From: Zygnema circumcarinatum
Taxonomy: Eukaryota; Streptophyta; Zygnematophyceae; Zygnematales; Zygnemataceae
Assembly: GCA_037447605.1 (NCBI GenBank)
Contig: CM074805.1
Span: 1,831,359 to 1,895,358, forward strand
DNA: 64,000 nucleotides
Direction of reading: 5' to 3'
Shown: one piece after another, positions 24,024-36,300 of the stretch
Layout: each line of letters starts with the position of its first letter
Position numbering within the stretch: the stretch's first letter is position 1
Notes under the pieces: generated by a model
What the model was told of the DNA's origin: nothing
Databases searched by the model: none
What the model saw: the letters and a program-made list of their open reading frames with translations, nothing else
Made by a program: the position numbers and the translations under genes

Positions 24024-25176
24024 CGAGCCTTGTAGAGCGGTTCCGAATGAATGTCGATGTCAGCGAGTAAAGGGTGTGCACAAAGGATGGGTAGTGCTTT
24101 TGTGTTGTACAGCAGCAGCTGGCGTAGGGCGCTACAGTAGGCGTTATTTCCGAGATAGGGCTAGGGAGTTACAGGGGTATGCTGGAGGTGGCTGGACCCC
24201 CTTAAGGCTCACCATGCATGGAAGCCAATCTTGTTCAGCTTGTACATAGAGCGGCCTTCGGGCTCTGGATGGAAAGTACAAGACCTGCGCTCACTCATGC
24301 TCCCTCCACTCCCTCCACTCCCTCCACTCCCTCCCTCTCTTTGCCTGCCATGGCAATTACGTAACCTCACCTCCTCTGAAACATTGTACCTCTCCAACCT
24401 TCTCCTTCCATTCGTGTCTGGCTGTTGTAGTCCCTATATGGCTCGAACAAACCATCCAGGTGGATACCATCCAAGCCGAGGTACCTTGAAAATGGTTAAC
24501 AAAAGGCAATGGTGGAAGGGTGGCGGCCCTTATACCAGACCAAGCACAAAGTGCAGAAATCCGGCAAGCAATGGAACGTGGGGGGCATAAAAAAAGCAAA
24601 GGGCAGCAGAGCGCCTCCTGCTACAAGCCATGCATGCGGTCTCTATGCGAAGAAACTGGATAAATTCCGTGAACCGGCTGTCGAACGGAACGGCGACATG
24701 GAGCGGCCGTTGCTCGATGGTCCCCGGGCGGCAGCTTCTAAGCGCCTCGCGGGCCGACACGTGGCGGTTCCGCGACACATGGCCGGGCATGCCCATGGGG
24801 TGGGCGGGACTCATCGATGGTAGTAAAAATCACTGAACCAATCGCAGCCTACCATGTCAGCAACAGTGTACACGTGTACGGCTATGATTGGTTATCGTTC
24901 AATATGGGGCACCTTGGAGGGAGGGCTGGCATACCGTGTGCCGTCGTAGTTCCGTGTTGGCGCTGAGCTCTCGAGCAGCTTCTGGCTGCAAATTAGGGTT
25001 TGCAGGCGTCAGCAGGCGATGGCGGAAGCCATGGCGGGCTCGCAAGGCGAGCCGACTGAGCTGTAGGAAGGTTTGGCTGTCTCCTGCTGCTGTATTGGTG
25101 CAGAAAGCGCGGGGCGAGACCCTTCAGGGGGCGGCACTTGGGGTTGAGTGACAGGCGAGGAAGGTTGACAAGGGAA
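24024..25176. other. Intergenic region between the RIN2-like and RBM26/27-like genes
   Basis: Contains the ligase 3' flank and the promoter of the downstream gene. A 9-bp unit (CTCCCTCCA) is repeated four times at 24300-24335. A CACGTG in the context CGACACGTGGCGG lies at 24755-24767. ACACGTGT is at 24870-24877. A telobox-like TTAGGGTTTG at about 24994 precedes the next start codon by 180 bp. ORFs here lack any recognisable domain. Confidence 0.5.
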
Positions 25177-28100
25177 ATGAGAGCTGGAGACGCGCAGATG
25201 CAGCCGTTGGACGAGTTTCTTCTCAAGGAGTTGGAGCCAATGTAAGTCTCGCTGGAGCCGCATGAAACACACTTTTGTTGTTGGAGCGAGCCTTGTTCGG
25301 TTCAATTCTGGTACCATAGCCCTCATACTTTTTCGTTTTAGGGTAGAACAGCAAAGAATCAGTGCATGAAAACTGTATTTCCAACTTCCCTTCTGGCCAT
25401 GTTCTTGGTCCTGTGGTTAGAAGTAAAGTTATCCATTATTTCGCACATAATGAGTGCCTTGCTGAAGTGGGTATTTTCCCAAGCGACCTGGCAAAAGCCG
25501 TGCGAGATTTTCTTACTTGCGACATCTTGAGCTTATACTCCCGGCACATGATGCCTGAAGGGTTTTATGGATGCCTTTATTTTGTCAAGGGGTTTGAAGC
25601 TTCCTCATGGCATTGGAGGTGCAGATCCGAAGCTGATCCCAAACTGCTTTCAAGTTATGTTGCTGCTCTTTTGAGGAACGACAAGCCGCAGAAGGAGCTG
25701 AAGCAACTATGCCTGGACCAGCTGGTGGACTTCCTTGGAGGAGGTCAGTAGGCACATCTTCTTCCAAGAGTTTTTCTACCAGAGGAACTTAAGCCTTGTT
25801 CTTTAGGAGTTTTAAAACTTTGTCTTGTATGCTAGCCACGCTAAAGAACGGCAATGCAAAGAACCGCAACCTGCTGTTTGTAAGATGACGAAAGGGATGT
25901 TGTTCAGTTCTATTAGCCCTCTTATAACACTCCTGTCGCTGGAATCTATGCGATCAAATAACCACTCGGTGGAGGACCTCGTGGATAAGTTGCCGACATA
26001 TGCGTTTGAATGTAGCACAATGGAACTCTAGACGCTTGGAGGTTTGTTTAATTGTAGGCGGACACATGCCGTTGGCATCATACGTTTCAAGGGAATAGTG
26101 GAATGGACGGAAGGTGTTGGGCAAAGTGCTGAGAACAATGAAAGGTTATCATGGGAAGAATAGGCTATGAGTAGGCTATAAATTCAAATGGCATGTCAGA
26201 ACTTGGCGCGCCTTGATTGCATTTGGAGGAATCCTGGGTTTATTTTGTCAAGTCAGGGTATTCCTTGGCACCTTATTAACGTTTCTTCTGTTGGCCCCTT
26301 ATGCAGCTACTGGAAATTTCGTGAACAAACTTTTTGTGGCGCTTGAAAACGGTTCTGTCAGAGTTTCAGAAGCAGAACCTGGAGAACGTGTGCTGACAAC
26401 TGCAGATGGTGAAGCTCACGAAGTTCGGAGCATTGAAAATGGAGCTGCAGCACAGGAAGAGGAGGCAGCCTTGGAGGCAGCAGCAGCTTCAGCTGGTCTA
26501 CGCAGCACACCCTCTCAAACAGGACAAGTCTCTGATAGGAGCAGAGAGATAGACAGACCGCAAGTTGATGGAACAGCAAAAAGGGAGAACGGGACTGGAA
26601 GGATAGATGAGGAGGAAGGAGGAGAGCAGGAAAGCAGTGATGAGGATGACGATCGCAACCACAAGCATCGCAGGCGAGGCCTATCTTCTCGATTGACAGA
26701 CAGGAAAACGGACGATAGGTTGAAAGGTGATGGAGCCGGCAGAGGAGCTGAGGCTAGGGAGGAACACGGTTACCTTCAAACTGACGATGATAAGGGAACT
26801 GGAAAAGGCCTCATTCGTCCTGGAGGAGATATGCGGCGTACGATTGCTCGACTGCCTCGTGAATTTCCTGGCAGGCCCGAGAGGCGGGACCATTTTGTTG
26901 CTCGTTTTGGGCCGGCTGTGGCAGGCCGATTCCCACTAGATGGGGCCCAACGAGGAAGTCTCCCTGGAGGTCGCCAGCCTCCATTTCGGGAAGGATTTGA
27001 GGGCCCAAATGGAAATTTGATTCCAAGGGGCATGAGTCATGGACGAGGTGTAGTCGATGGTTGGGGTCATAATGCGTTATCTGACCGACATTTTGGCACT
27101 CCTCCTTTTGGAGATGGGCAGCCGCCGCTTGTAGGACTCCCTGCAGGAGGTCCCGGCTTTTTCCCTTCCCGAGGAATTGCACGCGCTGGGGTTGGTGCTG
27201 GCCCTCAAACAAACAGTCCTTGGGGAGGGTTTGGGCCTATGTCGGTTAGACCTAATCCCATGGAACGAGGGCCACCCGTTGGCCCAGGAGTGCCGGTAGT
27301 AGTTGGTGGCATGGTTCAAGGGGCACCCCCACCAATGGGAATAGGTCTGAGGGTGCTCCGGATGCGATGCCCCGATTTTGAAGAGAGGGGATTCTGCTTG
27401 CGAGGGGACCTCTGCCCAATGGATCATGGAGCCGATCGTATCGTGCTAGAGGACATAAAGGTTTGTCACGGACACCTCCATTTGCATTACAAGATGATCA
27501 TCAAGACTGCTGTATGCTTATTAATAGTATCTGAAGTTTATGTCTGGTGTAGTGCGATTAACGCACTGTAGGTCAGACTCCTTCATAGTGAACGATGTTG
27601 CCTCTATGGTATTTGGAGCCTGTGGCTTTGGTGATGAAAGACTGTGTATTCTTCTCAGGACACGACTGCCCCGGTGAATCGTCAGGTTTACCCTCTACTC
27701 ATAAATAGGACCTTGACTATCACATTGGAATGTTCGTGAGCTATGCCAGCTTAGTATAGTCAATTCACGGCCGTTTTGCAGCCTGTAATCACCCGTGACT
27801 TGGCTAAAATGCTGCATCTTCTGGCAATCTTTAGGAGTTTAGCTGTTTTTAATTTCTGTGGATGTATGGAACCTTTTTTTGGTGTATTACCATGAACTAA
27901 CTATGACTAGAAATTGGACCACTTTGCATGCTTCCCTCGATAGTTTTCACCCTCTTTTGTAGTCTTTTCTCTTCTGAACAGATAGTAGGGGTGTTGATTC
28001 CTATTCTAAGCTGGATGTCACTGATAAGGAGGAACTTTTGGATGCAGCATTTGCAACAGTTGAATCTTCCACTTCCGTCTAACCGGTCAATAGGGCCTGC

Positions 28101-31100
28101 TACGATTCCTGCAAATACTCCATCGTTGCCTGGACATGGAAGGCGTAACCGCATTGAAAGAGAAAGAGACAGAAACCTTGATGCTGAACGTCTTTCTCCA
28201 GAACCGTCCTTGGTTTCTTCTCCTCGGGGCACTCGCGGGCTTCCCGATGATGCAGCAGAAGCTAATGGGGAAGAAAGTGTTCGGGGAGAACACTATGATC
28301 CGGATCAGCTTCTTTGGTCTAGAGATCGCTTGCGACCAAAACCAGCACCGGGTTCAGGAAGACTTGCCTCTTTGATGCGACCTCGGCAAGAAGACCGGTT
28401 CAAAAATGGGGAAGAGGGAGAAGATCAACGAAAACAGCGGATAGGATTGACTTTAGAGGGTGGAGGAAGGCCAGCTTCTGAAGATGCCCAGGCAGCTTCT
28501 TTAGGGCAAAACCCAGGAATTGGAAGTGTATGGGATAGAATTGGACCCCCAGCTGAAAAAGCTGGAGGTTCTCTCACACCAGTATCAACGGTTGACTTGG
28601 GGCCGCGGGGGATAAAGCGTGGGAGAAGCGAACTTATCGATGGAATAAAGTGGGAGGTTGAACCTGAAAGGGTTGTGGCTGCAGGATTGGCAGGAAACGA
28701 AGGGATAGCTTCTAAGCAGGTAGCACCTGGACAGGGTAGGGGACGGGGCGGAAGTGAAGCACAAGGAGGAAGAGGAGGGGGGCGGTGGGGAAATGGAGTT
28801 GAGAAAGAGCGTGCTCAACGGACCCTGTTTGTCAGAAACTTACCAACAGATTTGCAAAACGCAGACGAATTATTGACTCGGCATTTTTGCAAATTTGGCC
28901 AAGTAGTTAGTGTGAAGATCACCCAATCCCGTGATAGAGCCTTTGTGCAGTTTGCAAACAAGCCAGATGCTGAATCAGCTTTAGCTGCACCCGAGGCAGT
29001 CATGGGTAATCGCTTTATCACCCTCCATTGGGCATTTCATGATAACTATCCTGAGCATAGTGCCGGTTCTTGGGGGGCCCCAAATCAATTAGCTCCTATA
29101 GCCATTCCTAATTTCAAAGGAGGAAATTCACAAGCGAACTTTAGTCCGTCAATTGGGGCTCAACTTAATCGGAGTCCGAGTGCTGCTGCTGGCAGCACTG
29201 GAGAAACTACTGTAGCAACCTCTGCCAGCACAACAGCTCAAGTCGCAGCTGTTGCACAGGCAAAGCAGAGAGAAAAACTGGAACTTCTGAAAGAGATTCA
29301 GCGCAAGAAAGAAGCATTGTTGAGGGCGCAAATTGAGCAGCGAAAGAAGATGCTGGAAAGATTGGCCAAATCCAAACAGCAGGTAACACTTAAAGTGATT
29401 GTGGAAATGAAGCTATGGTCGTTTGTGGGATAATCTTTTCAGAAGCAGTGGGGGATTTATTTGAGTAACTCTCCAGACCATTCCCGATCCAGATTTCATT
29501 TGTTGTGGCAAACCATTCAGTGTCACAAGCAATAATATTTCACTAAAAAGTCAATCCATTCCCGATCTATCATTAGAAATTACAGGTCATACTTTTTTTG
29601 TTGATTCTTGTGGGTGCTGTAAAGTAAGTGCCATAGCTACTTGGATCAACCATATTTTCCCAGGTTAGGTTCTCTAATGATGTTAGCCAATATTCGTTAT
29701 CAGAGCTAATTTCAGGGGAAGGGAACAATGCTGGTGCAACAGGGAAGTTCTGAGCAGAATTCTTTACCCGCAGCCACGGATGCTGCTGCATGTGGAAATT
29801 CTTCATCCCCTGCTGATGGTGAAACACCACTTAAGGGAGGCCGTACTAGTGATAGCGGGGCCACTACCCCACATTCTTGGAACTCCTCAAAACCCACCAC
29901 TCAGTCCTCTCGTACGTTAGGTCAAGGAGAAGTAGCAGAAGAGGCCTCTGGTAGTGTGCCCCATTCTGGCTCAAATGCAGAGGCTAGCTCGTCTCTCTCT
30001 CCTTATCCTTCCCGGCCCCTTTCAGGAGGGTGGCAGACAGCAAGGGCAGGTGCAGGGGGGGCCATTAGAACTCCGGCTACAACTGGCCACCTGCGCAGTG
30101 CACCATATCACAGTCCATGGGGACCCGCACGCTACAAGCTTGACAATCGTTCCACTGTTTTGAGAGTTCTTCCACCATTGCCTGCCATAGCTACTGAGGT
30201 AAGTAACTTCGGGCCCTTTTGTCTGTCAGATGCCTGAGATCACTGACAGGTTCTCTCCCGCGAAAGTGTTACCTGCTTGAGATGGCTTGCTTGTTGCATG
30301 TGCGCTGAGTAGTTCACGTTCGTGAACTCCGCATACTGGGATTCTTTGTCCTTTTAGGGCAGGCAACAGTTGCTGTCAAGAGGCACCCTGTTGTTGTGGG
30401 CTCTGCAAATTGCAGTGCATGCGGGTGCTTTTCTTTGTGGCATGTTTGGCGCCCAGTACACAGATATACGTGCAGCATTGTGGACTGCAAAGATTGAATG
30501 GCATTAATGCATTTCAACTGAAGTTCGATACAGATTCAGCTATTGCCTCTGAGCTTTCCGATCTGCTGGTCTTTGCTGCTGTTTTGATAGGGGGTGTTTT
30601 TCCATGATATTACTTCCGCCGGATAGCAAGCAGGCATCTCGCCAGAGACTGATTATTCCTCTAAATTACTGCTTCCCTCAGCTTATGGAACTTGCTGTCC
30701 GTTTTGTGTGTTCAGCCAGGAGCTCTCTGGGCGCACTTCAGTACTTTTGCAGAAGTGGCAAGCGTGGAGGCAGAGGCTGCTGAACCTGCGGATCAGTCCG
30801 CATCCACAAGCACAGGAACAGGGGGAGCTGTGAAGGTTACGTTTACGAGCAGAGGAGAAGCGGAGCGTGCAATGGCCCAGGGCAAGATGATGCAGGGAGC
30901 ACAGCTGCAGCTAGCATGGGGCCCGCCCGCAAAGAGCAAATCTTTGGTAGCGGCTGCTTCAACGGCTGGTGGGGCTGACGAAAACACCATTCCAAACCCT
31001 GCTCTTTCCAAACAAGGGGCGTCGGTCAAGGCCCCTCCCGCGGAGCTTATTCACACGAATGGACAGCGGACGGCTAATTCAGCGATATTGAACATTACGC

Positions 31101-31219
31101 TGGGGAATTCCAAGAGGGTATCTGAGGTTGGTTTAGAAACCGGTGCAGTTAAAGGCATTCCAGAAGGTATAGATAGAAAACCCATCAAACCCGTTGTAGG
31201 GCTCCAACTGGATGGGTAA
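25177..31219 (+). CDS. CCCH zinc-finger and RRM protein of the RBM26/RBM27 family
   Basis: Nuclear RNA-binding protein; animal RBM26/27 act in nuclear RNA surveillance (PAXT-linked) and plants have close homologues annotated as C3H-type zinc fingers. Exons, all phases closing: 25177-25241, 25625-25743, 26307-27460, 28048-29382, 29716-30198, 30716-31219; 1219 aa. The N-terminal PWI-like fold reads FLLKELEPI, then LCLDQLVDFL, then FVNKLFVALENGSV. The motif SSDEDDDRNHKHRRRG is shared with plant homologues. The CCCH finger is C416-x8-C425-x5-C431-x3-H435. The first RRM (about 704-775) has RNP2 LFVRNL and RNP1 RAFVQF, followed by a coiled coil at about 852-891. A second RRM-like domain spans about 1037-1125. 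ATG 25198 is an in-frame alternative start. Confidence 0.93.
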
Positions 31220-32694
31220 TCGCAGTCAGCTGTCTCTTTGGTCAGCTTGCAATTCGGAGCAAGCAGGATCAACCTTTTTTTGATTATAGAAAGCTTGCCT
31301 TTTTGTACGAGGTTTGGGGCATTCGATCTCCAGTTTAGAGCAGCGCTGAAGGCCCGCCCGTCTACCGTCTGTGGTGTAGGAGCTATGCTTGCAGCACTGG
31401 CCGGGCCATGTCTTCCTGCCAGCTTGTTATTTTTTTGTGCTGCCAATGCAGATAATACGGCACCTAATTTCAAAGTGAAAGGACGGCAGGCAGCTGGTGA
31501 GGCCCCTTTCACAACTGAGACCATTGTGGACTGTACTTTGCCAGTGCCATGTGGTTACATGGACCATGCGCTGTTGTTTACCTCTGTTACTTCCAGTAAG
31601 ACTTTCAAGAGATCGCAGAGCTCTAAGCATGGCTCCAAAAACAGCACAGACGTTTTTCAAGGTGTTGTGGTTGCTTGTGCCGCTCATATCTGTCACCAAA
31701 ATTCCACCAGTTGTAGCACGGGGAGGAGCTGCTAGCAGCTAGCCCCAAAATGTTCAGCTGTTATCTTTATGTTCAAACTCGTCATCACCGAAGGCTGTCC
31801 CCGCTTACCACGGAAATAAAGAGAGAATCATAACATTAGGAAAAAGCAAAAGCTCACTTAAAAAACAAAAATTCAGGAGGGAGAAAGAGCATGCGAGAGA
31901 GGCATAGAGACCAAGAAAATGCTGCAGAAACATCAATTTTAACGTACCATCTCCAGAAGGAGTTGACCCTCTCTCTGCACCGCCTGCAGCCCTGCCTTCG
32001 CCAGCCCTCCTCCCTAGCAGGAGGCAGCCATGGCCTGAAGCCCTGCAGCATTGCGGAACCCTGATTTCGCGCCTTCCCTAAAACAGATGCAGAACGAGAG
32101 TATGTTAAAACGCTTCCTTAAAAGTTTATAATGAAAAGTCTAATGTACTTCATGACTTCCACCAGGTTTTAGGGTTTCATCTTGTAGCAAGTGTATAGAT
32201 GTTCAGCAGATATTTAAATGATCCAGGAAAGGCACATTGGCTAGCAGTGAAGAGAGTAATGACACATGTAATGGGGACTAAAGACAAAGGAATCAAATTT
32301 CAAAGATTGGAAAAAACAACTAACATTTATTGGTTACTGTGATTCCGACTGGGGAAGATGTATTGATACAGGCAAAGTACTAATACTATAACTTTATTTA
32401 TAACAAAACTAAACAGACACCGGCGATGTAATTATTAATCGAAAACTATTAACAGATTAAAATGGGAGGGAAAATGGCATTGAACTCACGATGGCGAGGC
32501 AGTGGAGGCTCGCATTGGTGCATAGGACCTCTGTGGGGATGTCAAATTTCCACGCATGGGTGGCAGCCTGCGCATTCCTCACCTTCCTCCACACGAGGGG
32601 GGGGAGTGCCCTTGGAAGGCGAGGCCGATGTTGAGGTAAGCAGCCGCAAGAAGGCGGGCAGTGCCCTTGACCCTGCGCCCGACCACTGGGGCCT

Positions 32695-32766
32695 CCCTCA
32701 GGTCTGTCCCTTAGACCAAAGGCCAACTCTCCCTCAGGTCTGTCCCTTAGGCCCAGGGCCAACTCT
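32695..32766. repeat. Two 36-bp direct repeats
   Basis: Copies 32695-32730 and 32731-32766 both start CCCTCAGGTCTGTCCCTTAG and end in GCCAACTCT, differing in a few bases in the middle. Adjacent tandem duplication in otherwise non-coding sequence. Confidence 0.9.
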
Positions 32767-32900
32767 TCGCCTCTCTCCCACTGTCATAATTCTCTCTCCC
32801 TCGTCTACGGATGGCGAGAGTCTGGGTTTGGCTAGGGGCTGCTGCTCTTGATCTGAGGTGCTCAGTGCCTCTAAATAATTCTAAATGTGAGAGAATTACA

Positions 32901-32957
32901 TCTGCAAAGCTGAACCATGTCTGCAAAGCTGAACCATGTCTGCAAAGCTGAACCATG
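32901..32957. repeat. Three perfect 19-bp tandem repeats
   Basis: Unit TCTGCAAAGCTGAACCATG at 32901, 32920 and 32939 without a mismatch, followed by a partial copy (AGCAAAG). A minisatellite-like duplication. Confidence 0.95.
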
Positions 32958-33357
32958 TTAGCAAAGTAGAAGAAAGTTGGACCAAATAAACCCGCGACTG
33001 CTTTCAGAGCCGTATGGTTAGGCCTAGAAGCAGGGCTCCGCTCAGCCTCCCTTTCATTTTTAGGTCATTTGTGACCGGTTCACATTGGTTCCATATCTTT
33101 TCTTTGTCCACCGTGAGACCAATGCCAATTCATTTTCACCTCAAAGAGCAGCACGCCATGACTCGGAGTTCTGTTCAACAAGAAGCAAACTTCATAAAGG
33201 CCCTCTTGGGCACCATGAAGAAGCGAGATAGAACAACGAAATAACACAAGCACGACCAGGCGGCGTGCCTCATAACTATAACAAGAAGGCCTACACCCCA
33301 AACCCCAAAATCAACCTCCTACTCCTGCGAGCTGCCAAGGGCATCCCTTTTAAAGAC

Positions 33358-36300
33358 TTAGGAAGCACTCTTGAGCTCTTGCAAGGCCTTGGCGTGCCCT
33401 AGGATGGCTTCTGCCCCGGATACCCCCAAGCTCCCTTCTTTTGCGTTCACACTATCCGAACTCCCTTCCCCGGAATCAGATCCGTTTGTTCTGTTCTCAT
33501 CGATGGATTCAGCGGAAACATCGACCAATCGCTCCAGCTCCTGCAACTGATCAAAGGGAGCAATCTGCAACAAATAGGACACCAACTGTTCAGTTCAACG
33601 GCAAAGACGAAAGCTTAATACTGGAGCAATTAGCTCTGATGATACGACTTCATATGAAGTGGAGACAACCAACAGGTTGACCAGCAGGTTGACCACTATC
33701 AGTAAGATAATGACTCTCCATAAATGAACAGCCTCCGTAGGGCAATTCATAACATCACACTCTCCTCAAGTTTATGCCCTCCAGCCAGTGGAAAGGGGTG
33801 ATTTTTAAAGCGTCTGAGTACAGAAAAAGCATGAGCAAGAATGAAAGGCACCTGATTGAAGCCATCAGGCCACGTAATTTCAACAGCATAGTTCCCCAAA
33901 GGCCTAATACTTTCCGGCTCAATGTCATTCAGGACATCCGAATAACGCAGCTTCTGCTCCCCTGTCCATTCATCCTGTCATCCTTCCTCCCAGGAACTTG
34001 TCAGTGCTCTGTTCTCAAACTCAAAAAACCTTCAGCAATCAGCGACTTCTGTCATTGCAGCAATCATACTCTAAGCGACTCAGACCTTCAATAAGAATAA
34101 AGGCAGGCGACGTGCAAAAAAAGGGAAAACAGAAAAATCAGATAGTGTTGAACAATGTGGTGCAAAATTATATGAAAAATTCCAATCTTGATTCGATAAG
34201 AAGGTGGCTTTACAATGCTTTGAGCCGATCGGTCGTTCCGTCGTACGGTTGCTGGATGCAGGAAGAACTCCTCTCCACTACCAGGCACGCATACTCTGAT
34301 AGCCTTAATGTTCTTCTCATATGTCACTGCTGTTGCCACTGCACACATAACCATTCCATAACCATTGATTTAATATAGATTTCCCCCGAAGCACTCACAT
34401 GAGGTCCATAAACCACTTCATAAGTCACTGTATGCATCAACACACACCACCACACTATAGCCAGAACAGTGCTGCGATTGGGTATACAAGCTCTTTCCCT
34501 GAACCCATGCAAAATCGACCTCCCCCTACAGCCTATCTTTCCCAATATTCCACGGTAAGCAGGCTCGACGAGACCCAAAGCACTCAAGTTCTGTGCATAG
34601 AGAATGCCAACTCAACTTGACAACAGAAAATCCGATCTTATGAAGCAGGTTCAGTCCACACCTTGCTGCCGCAACTTGGCGCATTGCTGCACCACACACG
34701 CCGCAATGTCCGAGAAGGTTCTCGCCACCACTCCTTGAGGATGTGCTACCACTTCCGGCTCTCCCACATCTCCCGCTGCCGACAACTGCAATACGGCAAG
34801 CGAGCAGATGCAAGGCAAGTGTAAGCACACAGGGTAAGATTGAAGTTATATGAAACCTTAGGGAATCAAGGATTGCTTTGTTCTCTCCCTCTCGTTTCCT
34901 TTCGAATCTGTTTACAAGTCAGATCAACGAGAGAAGATCATTTTAAGCTCTGCTTTTTCATAGTAGTGTTGTTCAACACCCCCGTCGTCTTCCTTTTTGG
35001 GTTCACATGAGTGAGAGGGGCATAACCTCAGGTCGAATTGGCATTTCAAACAAGTGCGGGATGCCAAACTGCTGGACAACTTCTGCCCCAGAGCCTTTTC
35101 CGAATGGGAAGTAACGTTTCCCATCATCTCCGTCAAAATAGCACATGTTCTCCACAACTGCAACACACGGAACCTGTACAGAGCCCCCAATCGGTCAGAT
35201 CTCCACTTCTCCAGGAAAGTTCGAGATTGCTCGTGGCACATGATTCATGGTTCAGAATGCTGTCAGGAAAGTTGAACCTGCAGTCGGTTGACTGGACAGA
35301 GATGCATAAAATTTGCGCAACATGGCAACAAAGTCAAACAGATGAATGCTATGGCGAGCTGAAATATCTCTGAGCAGTCACCACGAAGCTCATTTTGTTG
35401 AGAGAGCAAGAACTTTGACAATCTCATGGAAAAATGACGAGCCTCTTACCTTGAGTTTCGAGAACATTCTGACCCCCTTGGCCACATCTATGAAAGCCAA
35501 CTTCTGCGGAGTTGTAACGATCACAGCTGCTGTGAGAGGCACAAGCTGTCCGCCCCAACATGCGATGCAAGCACGTCATTGGACCCACAGAACCATTGGT
35601 TTTTTGGATCAAGTTTGATGACATTGCGGTCCACAACGTAGCACATGCTTCAGAGTTAAGTTTCGCTGGAATCAGAGTTAACGACCTACTTCCAGTTGAC
35701 TCGTATGAGCAGGAATGTGAGTGAACTGAAGTGCTGCTAGTGAATGGAAGCTGCTGGAGATACAATTAGGACCACAATTTTATGTTCCACACCAATCTCT
35801 TCTGTATGGCAGGCACTCCATATGTGTAGCTGGATCAAAGTTATTCAATTTGCATTCATGAATATCTTCTCTGGCTAGAAGCTGGAAAAGTGGCCTTACC
35901 TGACATAGAGTGAGCTGAATGTCACCGGTCCCTGGAGGAAAATCTATGATAAGGTAATCCAGCTCCCCCCTGCGAGAAAACCCCTTTAGCCTCTTCAGCC
36001 AACTTCCCTCTGTGCGAGTTTGAAACCCTCCCTTATAGATTCTCTAGGCTCAAACTTTTGAAATCTTTCCATGCAAGGGCACGATTTCCTTTTTCTTTTT
36101 TCCTCTGCTGAATTCCACCATTGCCGTAAAACCGAACAAGTTGAGAAATTGAGAAACGAGTTTACTTAATTTCTCACATCTCAATCTTATTGAACAGGGT
36201 TGAACTTTGAACACTCGAGGTCGAAACTTTTTCGATTTAAGAAAGCGAAAAGTTCAGAGAAAAAAAAGTTCAAAGACTCAATATGTTTGGTCTCATTGTT

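Larger units (their letters stand above)
31220..33357. other. Convergent intergenic region with short tandem repeats
   Basis: Lies between the 3' ends of the RBM26/27-like gene and HCF101, about 2.1 kb. 31235-31740 is probably 3' UTR. No convincing gene. Two 36-bp direct copies sit at 32695-32766 and three perfect 19-bp copies at 32901-32957. A GGTCA/TGACC hairpin word occurs at about 33062-33076, as also near 1642. ORF 32462-32851 covers the repeats and is low-complexity Pro/Ser/Gly-rich; I do not call it. Confidence 0.55.

Noticed and set aside
24231-24836. Several ORFs including a Pro-Leu repeat
   Set aside because: They translate the CTCCCTCCA repeat and promoter sequence; no family resemblance or splice-supported continuation.
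32462-32851. Plus-strand 129-codon ORF
   Set aside because: Covers the 36-bp duplications and is low-complexity; start context poor and no domain.
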